A stretch of DNA of 15,303 nt. Source: Cephalothrix spiralis. Lineage: Eukaryota > Nemertea > Palaeonemertea > Archinemertea > Cephalotrichidae. The position numbers were made by a program, and so were the translations under genes. How positions within the stretch are numbered: the first letter of the stretch is position 1; every line of letters starts with the position of its first letter. The notes beneath the pieces were generated by a model that saw only the letters and a program-made list of their open reading frames with translations, did not search any database and was not told the DNA's origin. The DNA lies in assembly GCA_032353305.1 (NCBI GenBank), contig JAUCNG010006679.1, positions 1-15,303 on the forward strand, in the 5' to 3' direction. Positions 1 through 7,700 of this stretch are shown here, piece by piece.

Positions 1-998
1 GATAGACTGCAACTTAAATGTTCTTTTTAACTCGAGCAAATGACTCATAACATGTTTACTGGCTCAATATTTGAACGTTCTGCCACACGCTGTTTTTCAT
101 CGATTAAATTTAGCCAGTAGAGATCAGTAGAGAAACACAGCCAAATCTAGTCGACAATTATAAAATAAATTGTTTATTTCTCACTACAAATTAAGTTTTT
201 GGACAGCTGATTAAATTTAGAATTTATAATTCAATACGGTGACGACCACAAATAGTATATATGACGGAAAACTTCAGAATTTTGAAGGTAGACATTACTT
301 TTCTAGCTTGCATATGTCAATATGACGCCAAATCAAGTTATATCCTGTAAACCGTGGGGGATTGGTTATGAGATGACCAATGCCGACCGGTTTACTTAAG
401 CAAACTACCACAGAGTAAATTCAAGGATTACTCATATTTATCATAGCGAGCGCCGAAGGCGCTATAGATATTTTCGATAAAATGTCCAAATAAAAAAAAT
501 TAACGCTCCTTCAAATATCAATAAAAATCATGAAAAGTGAAATTGGGATTAAATAAATGATTAATTATAGCAGAATTTTCATAAACTATAGGACAAAATA
601 GGACCTCATGTATTTTATAGGAAAACATTGGAGGAGTTTACACCATGTAGACCTATTATGACTTTTCACAAGAATATATATCGTATATAATGCTCTACAT
701 AGTTTACTTCCTACAAAGCAAATCAAACATTTGGACACTTAGTTCCTTCCTTGCTGTAACGATTTTCGATATTTCTCTTATAATAGATAACAGGCAAGGG
801 TTCAGTCTTTCACAGCAAAGGGATATTCAAGATTTCCCCAATGATATAGCTTAGGGAAGGGTATTTTTAAGTGTCATTGCGATAACTGTAATTACGAAAC
901 CTGTCATCGATCTAACAGGCTGTCTACAGTTACATGTGTCAGAATCATTTTCCCTGACTTCCCCTGACATTTTTCGAAAACAAAATTAAGCATCGCAG
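1..998. other. Intergenic, no gene seen
   Basis: AT-rich with stops in all frames. Small structures only: a nested inverted repeat at 348-394 (TAAACCG/CGGTTTA outside, ATTGGT/ACCAAT inside) and a hairpin AGCGCC-gaa-GGCGCT at 449-463. Confidence 0.6.
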
Positions 999-1412
999 CA
1001 GGGGAGGGGGTGTCTTGAAAGTGCAGACACCAACGTCTCCGAAGTGAATTTTTTTGAAATTTTACAATGAGACCCACCACCTCCTCACTAACTTGACATT
1101 TGCGTCACTTAGCACACACAACCTCAAAACACCCACCCAAATCATCAATCACTAACTTGACATTTTGTCCTTTTTTGGACCCCGGTAGAAAAACACCCAC
1201 CCATTTAAGATAAAATTTGATCGCAGCGGAAAACAATTACAAAATAAACTAATTTTGTATAAAATTTCCACTGCGTATAAAAAATGGGGGGACGCGTATT
1301 AATTGTTGAAAATATGAACCAGTCTTGTGACATTTTGCATCATTTTTTGACAATACTGTCTGGATACCCACGTCTTGAAAGTGGTCGGTCTCGAAAGTGA
1401 GCCTAATTTTCA
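999..1412 (+). mobile_element. hAT-like MITE, copy 1, truncated at the right end
   Basis: It begins CAGGGGAGGGGG, continues into TGAAAGTGCAGACACCAAC and shares most of its length with the element at 11763-12168: the blocks CACTAACTTGACATT, TTTTTGGACCCCGGTAGAAA and ATTAATTGTTGAAAATATGA are in the same order. The homology stops near 1412, before the right terminal repeat seen in the other copy. A CAGGGG start suits hAT elements. No coding capacity is seen, so it would be a non-autonomous copy. Confidence 0.6.
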
Positions 1413-1439
1413 ATTTTTTTTATTTAAAGTACGAATTAT

Positions 1440-1545
1440 TATAAAAAGTAGAAAACCACTTTTAAAAAAAAAGTAGGAATTCCAAGGAATAGTAGCATAA
1501 GTAGGAAGAATTTTCAAAATGTAGGAAAAGTAGGACCTGTGTGAT
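1440..1545 (+). repeat. Degenerate AAGTAGGA-type short repeat
   Basis: AAGTAG, AAGTAGGAA, AAGTAGGAAG, TGTAGGAA and AAGTAGGAC recur irregularly across about 100 bases of A-rich DNA. Similar TAGGAC words occur near 590-605 and 3915. It looks like a decayed minisatellite; no period is strict. Confidence 0.3.
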
Positions 1546-1583
1546 GGCTGTATAGTTTATATATTATGAAAAATAAATATTAT

Positions 1584-1747
1584 AATATAAATGGACATAT
1601 TTTTTTGGTCAAGTTCTGGTACGCGTTTTTGCGCCTGGGTGTGAATTGACTAAACCGCGCAGCGGTTTGTTCAATTTACTCCGCACAAAAACAAGTACCA
1701 GAACGAGTCCAAAAAAATACCGATTCCAAGATGTCCATTTATATATT
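1584..1747. mobile_element. Foldback (hairpin) element, about 165 bp
   Basis: The left half (1584-1658) and right half (1662-1747) are imperfect inverted copies. Outer tips are TATAAATGGACAT and its mirror ATGTCCATTTATA; inner landmarks TTCTGGTAC/GTACCAGAA and GTTTTTG/CAAAAAC pair in order; the centre is AAACCGC-gca-GCGGTTT. Arm identity is roughly three-quarters with small gaps. The GC content is higher than that of the flanks. It fits a hairpin-type MITE; no target duplication is evident. Confidence 0.6.
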
Positions 1748-2042
1748 GACCACACATTAAACATTTTAAAACTATTTAATCATGTTTTTAAAGCTCAATA
1801 AAAAATGTTTTTTAAATCATATAATTAAATTATGATTCCTAGTTTGGCAAGTTAACAGTCACGAGTATAAATTGGCAAGTTCAAGGTCAATTTGTGAATT
1901 ACGTGTTGAGCTTTTAATGGCAGGATATATGAGATAGTAATCGATTTTTAATTTATGCAGTTCGATGTAGTTCGATTCAATAATATTTACGGCCTTCTGA
2001 TTCGTTGATGGGAACGGCTTAAAATTTATCCGCGTTAATTAA
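1748..2042. other. Intergenic, no gene seen
   Basis: AT-rich. TTGGCAAGTT occurs twice, near 1843 and 1872. Nothing else stands out. Confidence 0.5.
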
Positions 2043-2077
2043 TGTAACCATGCAAGCAACCAACTTGCATGGTTACA
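2043..2077. repeat. Perfect 14-bp hairpin with 7-base loop
   Basis: TGTAACCATGCAAG (2043-2056) is followed by CAACCAA and then the exact reverse complement (2064-2077). No T-run follows and no adjacent gene is known, so it is recorded as a structure only. It lies 17 bases before the ATG of the possible decayed coding region. Confidence 0.7.
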
Positions 2078-2093
2078 ATTAAGATCAATTAAT

Positions 2094-2891
2094 ATGGACG
2101 AGAAATGTACTAGTACAGTTTTCCGTTATAAAACCGTACGTGTAATGAATTTGTCCGAAATTGATAAAAAGCTCATATTGGACTAATAGATGTGTGGTAA
2201 GAAACTATAAGACAGAGTATATCGATAAACTACTTGAAACATCCTTCTGGAAACACCGCAGGAAATTGAAGTAGAAAGAATTCACGCTACCATACTTAAA
2301 AGAGTGATTGAATACGGTAAAATTCGTGATCAACGTGATCAAGCCATTGGCAAGGAAACTTGTTATGTGATTATCGATGAACGGAACGATCTATAAATTC
2401 GATAAAGATGATCGATATATTTTTCTAAAGCAACGAAAATCTTTATGTACTAAGGCCATATAATAATTGAAACTCAAGTTACAGAAATGTTTGCAAACTT
2501 CATGGAATTTAAACCTAAAGGATAAGTCGATAATTAACATTCAATCGGTAATTTTTGTAGCCCGACTCTATCGACTATTTCTTTAGTTATTCGACCACAA
2601 TGAAGCAGGCAGAATTAAATTAAAACTTGTGCAGAAAATGGCACGGATATCATCGGCTGCGGCTCGATCGAGTTAATTGATAATCGATAAACCCATGATA
2701 AATAGCAAAGTGGGAAAAACCCACAGACACGAAGATTGTACAAAACAGGAATACGTATTACCGGTAACTCGGTTTTTCACAGCGTAATAAATGAGCTGTG
2801 GCTCGATATCGATGGAACGTTTGGTCAAGGAGTAGGTTCAAGTCAAGACTTTCCAGCAACATGTAGTTTACTGGGGTCCAGAAGGTCATAA
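2094..2891 (+). pseudogene. Possible decayed coding region with alternating open frames, family unknown
   Basis: Starting at an ATG (2094), protein-like open stretches follow one another and switch between two frames: 2094-2186, 2182-2239, 2241-2396, 2389-2463, 2457-2525, 2524-2676 (with one in-frame TAG at 2584) and 2706-2891. The longest runs, at 2241-2396 and 2706-2891, are about 51 and 61 codons. The conceptual peptides are rich in Glu, Asp, Arg and Gln, unlike the Ile/Asn/Phe/Lys translations typical of the surrounding AT-rich DNA, and include pieces such as ETCYVIIDERND and LWLDIDGTFGQG. I do not recognise the family. Picking the open frame out of three can mislead, so this is a hypothesis. 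A minus-strand ATG frame (2758-2973) overlaps the last piece; both cannot be real. Confidence 0.3.
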
Positions 2892-2976
2892 TAGCTGGAA
2901 TACCTAACCTAATGTCACTTTCAACATTTCGGTTTTGAAATTTTTTGATTTCAACCGTTTGTCCATACAACATTAT

Positions 2977-3090
2977 GGTATTTCAACGATATGTGAATAT
3001 TAAAATTTGGGTTTTCTACGATATGGAATTTCAACATATATGGGTTTTCAACGATATGGGATTCAACCTTTTGGTCTTCGATATTCTAGC
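2977..3090 (+). repeat. Degenerate tandem repeat, about 33-bp period built of 16-17-bp halves
   Basis: GGTATTTCAACGATATG (2977-2993), GGGTTTTCTACGATATG (3009-3025) and GGGTTTTCAACGATATG (3042-3058) recur at 32-33 bases, with related half-units between them (GAATTTCAACATATAT, GGATTCAACC). The small open frame crossing it simply reflects the repeat. Confidence 0.5.
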
Positions 3091-3584
3091 GTATCCCATT
3101 TTGTTTGCCTATTTGCTAGGTTTCTACTTAGATTTATCTTTTAAAAATCCGTGAAATCTATTATAGATCATTATAATTCGTCATTTGATTGAGATATTTT
3201 ATTCATTTTGTATGTTTTACCTTGAAAGATAAAACAAAATCAAAATTTTACCGTATAAAAATACATAAGGTATGTAATATTCCTTGTATTTAAGGGCATT
3301 TAGGGCATTTTTAACCATTTTCAAATCATTTTTAAAGCAGTATAGAGGATTCTCAAAATGGACAATAGGCGTCGCAAACAGTCATTTTCTACTTAAAGAA
3401 AGCACAACATACAAATAATTGCTTCAAATGACGTCGTAGACTTTTAAATTTGGTTCATAAATGTGCTCCAAAATTACACACTTATCTGTCATCAAATTTG
3501 GGCGATAAATTTCAGACACTCTATAATGTGAAAGAATGACTATTAGCCAGAGTACCTTAGGCTTTGACTTTTAAGGGAAGCCTT
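3091..3584. other. Intergenic or intronic, no gene seen
   Basis: AT-rich with short direct echoes (GGGCATTT twice near 3294-3310). If the TM9SF1 exon belongs to a live gene, this is downstream intron on the minus strand; no matching downstream exon was found. Confidence 0.5.
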
Positions 3585-3751
3585 ACTTCGGAAGGCCTCA
3601 TTACCATAATACAGGCTGTATTACATTGCCGATTGAACGTCGGCAACTGTCGGGTATGCAAATTGCCTCGTTATGAAATAAACTCACTTCGGAAGGCCTT
3701 ATTACCATAATACAGGCTGTATTACATAGCCGATTCAACTTCGGCAAATGT
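3585..3751 (+). repeat. Two direct copies of a structured 66-bp repeat, 101 bp apart
   Basis: Copies at 3585-3650 and 3686-3751 share about nine in ten bases. Each holds a near-palindrome AATACAGGCTGTATT and a hairpin of GCCGA/TCGGC type. In the second copy the loop bases differ while most of the stem survives. The sequence lies in what would be the intron downstream of the TM9SF1 exon. Function unknown. Confidence 0.7.
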
Positions 3752-3961
3752 AGGAACACTGTTTACAAGAAATACAAGGTGTAAAAAAAGACTTAACGTA
3801 TTAAATACAAATCATTACTTACTACTAATATTTATCAATCAAATGACAGAAAATGTTGCCTATAGCTCGAAAATAAGGCAGAACAAATTATTTTTGACAA
3901 AGCTACAAAAACGTAGGACACTAACTAAAAAACAGATAACTAAAAAGTAGAAAAAGAGTTT

Positions 3962-3967
3962 GCTTAC
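3962..3967 (-). other. 5' splice donor of the TM9SF1 exon
   Basis: The minus strand reads AG|GTAAGC, close to the metazoan donor consensus. It falls exactly where the TM9SF1-like frame needs to end in an AG that begins a Ser codon. This fixes the exon's 3' edge at 3968. Confidence 0.8.
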
Positions 3968-4130
3968 CTAAAAGGCAGAAAGCCACCGACAACGCAATGC
4001 GCAAAGCATGATCTGTATAGGGGTACAGATGGAATTTCTCTTGGAATGTTTTTCGTTCGGCACGGAGCATCAAATCCATTGGCCCAGTTTTTACCAAAAA
4101 TTGCCCCAATTACGTGGTTTGGATAGCCAA
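3968..4130 (-). CDS. TM9SF1: Internal exon of TM9SF1 (transmembrane 9 superfamily), partial, isolated
   Basis: TM9SF proteins are multi-pass membrane proteins of the endosome/Golgi system; TM9SF1 has been linked to autophagy and vesicle traffic. Read on the minus strand with 2 nt left over at each end, the exon gives 53 codons without a stop. It contains [24 protein letters not shown] and GGFLPF, which match the conserved segment between two membrane helices of TM9SF1 in my knowledge of the family. The last two bases, AG, would start a Ser codon, as expected for the family's LPFS. The exon is bounded by TTTTTCAG at 4131-4138 and GTAAGC at 3962-3967. A Leu stands where the family usually has Trp (PWY, here PLY). 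No neighbouring TM9SF exon was recognised in the window, so this is either one exon of a gene with very large introns or an orphan exon copy. An ATG-initiated frame of 62 codons in another phase across the same bases is a shadow. Confidence 0.85.
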
Positions 4131-4150
4131 CTGAAAAATATAAAAATACA
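4131..4150 (-). other. 3' splice acceptor and pyrimidine tract of the TM9SF1 exon
   Basis: The minus strand reads a T-rich run ending in TATTTTTCAG directly before the exon. The reading frame with TM9SF1 similarity begins right after it, with two leftover bases TT that would complete a Val, Ile, Leu or Phe codon. Confidence 0.75.
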
Positions 4151-4309
4151 AAAATGTTAAAAAGGTTAATTCACAAAATGAAGGAAAGGTTGGCGTAACC
4201 CAATTTTTGAAAGACCACATCTGTAAATAATTTTTCCTTTGCAGTTCGGTGCGGTTAACTTGCGAAAATGTTTGAGCCTTTTCTCGAAACCACGTAGGCC
4301 TATTTTTTC

Positions 4310-4387
4310 GTTCTATTTTGTTCTTTTTAGAAATTTCAGTACCTTAATATAAAAGAGACCAAAATACTGAAAGGGACACAATAGAAC
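4310..4387. repeat. Imperfect inverted repeat
   Basis: GTTCTATTTTGTTC (from 4310) pairs with the mirror around 4374-4387 at about 12 of 14 positions, and TTTCAGTA (4334-4341) pairs with TACTGAAA (4365-4372), with a 10-base bulge in the left arm. It may be an old hairpin element. Confidence 0.4.
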
Positions 4388-4654
4388 AAAATTATTCGAG
4401 AGCAAACGTGAAGTCGGGAAAAAAGAGACCAACAATTTTCACATTTGACGACGTTGCAGTGTAGATCTATTGTCTTTCAAAATGATGCTCTTCTTTCATG
4501 TCTTGATGTCAAATCAAATGGGATGAAATGGGATTCTTTTGACCTTGTGTTTTTAATAATAAAGGCAAAATGTGATATTTTGTAATCTTGGATGCTCTAT
4601 CCAGTAATGCAAATAGGCTCTGTATATTTCTGAAATAATTGATTCTGTCCTAGT

Positions 4655-4660
4655 TTTAAT
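4655..4660 (-). terminator. Candidate polyadenylation signal ATTAAA for the ankyrin-kinase gene
   Basis: ATTAAA on the minus strand about 110 bases after the stop codon. Other ATTAAA hexamers lie at 4754-4759 (very near the stop) and 4552-4557. No canonical AATAAA was noted close to the stop and no clear GT-rich downstream element was seen, so the choice between them is weak. Confidence 0.3.
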
Positions 4661-4770
4661 CCACAAAATATTATCATACATGTTGATGTCTAAAATTTCA
4701 AGTATGTGTGACGAGCGCGCATCCACATAATTGTTTTCCTACCTATTTACAAATTTAATGCTTGCTGCCA

Positions 4771-7700
4771 TTATTTTGGCAGTCCATGATCACATGCATC
4801 TTGTCCGACGATATCAGACTCTTGCATCTGATGCGGTAGATCTGCATATTTTTCTTTAAGGTTCTCACAACGATGCTCATTAGAATAGGTGAAATAGGAG
4901 CTTGGAAGTGTGTCCTCCGTATCATCAGCATCAACGGTACTTGACCGACTTGGTTTCGCCCCGTCTTCCTGTTGTAAATCAGAAAGAATCCTGCCTAGTG
5001 TTTCAGCACATTCAGCTGCTGTTGGTCTATCAGAAGGATCATCAGCTGTCAATGCTTCTGTCATGTCTTTGATTTCTTCGGGAGGCTGCAGTATCTCAAG
5101 AAACCTCTTCATATCTTGAACTTTAAAATATGGTACCCCACTTGTCATCTCTAGCATCATTATTCCTATGTTATAAACATCACTCTTAGGTGAATAGTGA
5201 TACAGTAACTTCTTCTTCTTCCGTTCCTTCCTGATTTCGGGGGCACAATATGCTCGAGTTCCTTTCCAACGCCTTGTTTCTTCTTGTTCACCTTCAATAA
5301 TGTCAGCTAATCCGAAATCAGCTATTTTAACAATGTCATCATTCGATACCATGACATTTTGCAACTTCATATCTTTGTGAACAACTAATTTCGAATGAAG
5401 AAACGCCATGCCTGTATGAATCTGTTTACTCACTAGTAAAACGTGTTGAAGACTATTTTGGTACTTCGGATGCTCTATTCCTAGTTTTCCTGGATTTCGG
5501 TCATTTTTCTTCCCTTTTTTTATAAAGTGGTGCTTCAGATCTTCTTTACATAGCTCCATCAGAATGCGGAAGGCAAAGAAACCATCATATGGCCTCAAAT
5601 CTAAGCCAATAAATCGGACAATATTTTTATGGGAATAATTAAGCATCTTAGTTGCTTCGTCTTTATACGATGTTACTGATCCTTGAGATAAGTAGAAAGA
5701 ATGCAAACTGCCACCTGAAAAGTCTCGCTTTAAAGTTTGTAGTTTTAAAACTTTTACAGCTATGAGAAGATTGTGGGTTTCTGAGAAACATTTGTAGACT
5801 TTGCCAAAACCTCCTTCCGCTATAAATGTGTCATTATCGTACTTAGTATCAATTAATTCATCCCTAAAGTTTATATCGTATGGAATAATTGATAAACCTC
5901 TAGCTAGCAATCTGGTAAATGGATCTTTGATAACAAAAGATACTGTTGATTCTTTTTTGATAATTTCATCAGATTGCAGCAATATATAATACTGATATAA
6001 CTTTGGTGCTAAATTACGATACTTTTGTACTTCATTTATAAATTTCATATATGTTCCTTCTTTAATATAACCCTTAAATGATTCAATAATTGCAATGCAT
6101 TTGCTGGCGTTTTGAAGATCTAACTGATTTTGATATACAGTGTCTTGGGATTGAGTATATTCGGGTAATCCAACGTAGCCTTCATATTTTGAGGCCTCTT
6201 GAATCAATTCCAATAAGTTGTCGCAATGACCTCCAATAATACTACAAATTATTGCAGTATATATCAGATTTTGATCTTTCTTTATAAAAAAGAATATTAT
6301 GTCTAAATATCCATTCAAGGAAGCTATCCAGAGAGCATGCTTTATGTTACTCAGATAATTATGACTTTCATGATATTTTAGTGTGTTAACTAAAGTTTCT
6401 ACAACTTGATAATGTCCATCGCTTGCGGCTGTAAATAAGGATGACATGGTAAAATTGACAAAATGATCTTGAACTCCTGATTTTAAATGTTCTTTAACTA
6501 CCTTTAAGTGACCATTTTGAGATGCTGTCATTAATGGTGACACACCATCGAAAGTTGCTTGATCAGCATTGAACTCCAAAAGCTTTTTGACAACTTTATC
6601 ATGGCCATTTTGCGATGCAACATATAATGCTGTACATCCATTATACACAGTCAAATGTACATCAGCGCCTGCTTTTAAAAGTTCTTCAACTACTTTTAAG
6701 TTACCATTTTGACATGCTTGCATTAATGGTGACCAACCATCGCTCATTACTTGATTTGCATTACCATTAAACTCTAAAAGCTTTTTGACAACTTGATCAT
6801 GGCCATTTTGCGATGCAATATATAATGCTGTCCATCTATTATCCAGAGTCAAATGTACATCAGCTCCTGCTTTTAACAGTTCTCCAACCACTTTTAAATG
6901 ACCATTTCGAGATGCATCCATTAGTGGTGACCAACCATCGCTCTTTAGTTGATTTGCATTAGCATTAAACTCTAAAAGCTTTTTGACAACTTGATCATGG
7001 CCATTTTGCGATGCAATAAATAATGCTGTCAATCCATCATCCAGAGTCAAATGAACATCAGCGTCTGCTTTTAAAAGTCCTTCAATTACTTTTAAATGAC
7101 CATTTTCAGATGCTACCATTAATGGTGACCAACCATCGTTCCTTGCTTGATTGGCATTAGCATTTAACTCTAAAAGGTTTTTGACTACTTGATCATGCCC
7201 GTTTTTCGATGCAATATATAATGCTGTCTTTCCATTATCCAGAGTCAAATGAACATCAGCTCCTGCTTTTAACAGTTCTCCAACCACTTTTAAATGACCA
7301 TTTTGAGATGCTAGCATTAATGGTGACCAACCATCGCTCTTTACTTGATTTGCATTAGCATTAAACTCTAAAAGTTTTTTGACAACTTGATTCTGCCCTT
7401 TTTGCGATGCAATATATAATGCTGTTGATCCATTATTCAGTGTCAAATGAACATCAGCGCCTGCTTTTAAAAGATCTTCAATTACTTTTAAATGACCGTT
7501 TTGAGATGCTACCATTAATGGTGACCAACCATCGTTCCTTACTTGATTGGCATTAGCATTTAACTCTAAAAGGTTTTTGACTACTTGATCATGCCCGTTT
7601 TTCGATGCAATATATAATGCTGTCTTTCCATTATCCAGAGTCAAATGAACATCAGCGCCTGCTTTTAAAAGATCTTCAATTACTTCTAAATGACCTTTAT

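Larger units (their letters stand above)
4151..4770. other. Gap between the ankyrin-kinase stop codon and the TM9SF1 exon
   Basis: It should contain the 3' UTR of the kinase gene near its right edge. No earlier TM9SF1 exon was found here. A neat plus-strand acceptor-like TTTTTCCTTTGCAG ends at 4244, followed by 35 open codons of no recognised similarity. Confidence 0.5.

Noticed and set aside
2758-2973. Minus-strand ATG frame of 71 codons
   Set aside because: No recognised family and no splice context; it opposes the equally open plus-strand frame at 2706-2891. Length is within chance for AT-rich DNA.
2945-3154. Plus-strand 69-codon frame
   Set aside because: It crosses the degenerate 33-bp repeat and its translation is the repeat; no protein support.
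3585-3751. CRISPR-like array
   Set aside because: Only two copies, each 66 bp with one spacer, in eukaryotic DNA with no cas genes.
3687-3764. Minus-strand exon between AAACAG and GTGAGT as the next TM9SF1 exon
   Set aside because: In the phase required by the upstream exon it meets a stop after about a dozen codons and shows no TM9SF1 similarity; it is part of the 66-bp repeat.
3921-4109. Minus-strand ATG frame of 62 codons
   Set aside because: It overlaps the TM9SF1 exon in another phase and runs through its splice donor; the TM9SF1 phase has the clear family similarity.
4231-4350. Plus-strand terminal exon after TTTTTCCTTTGCAG
   Set aside because: Good acceptor-like sequence and 35 open codons, but no similarity, no donor partner and it overlaps an inverted repeat.
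4910-5119. Plus-strand frames inside the kinase gene (4910-5119, 5801-5989, 8703-8939)
   Set aside because: Antisense shadows of the ankyrin-kinase coding sequence.
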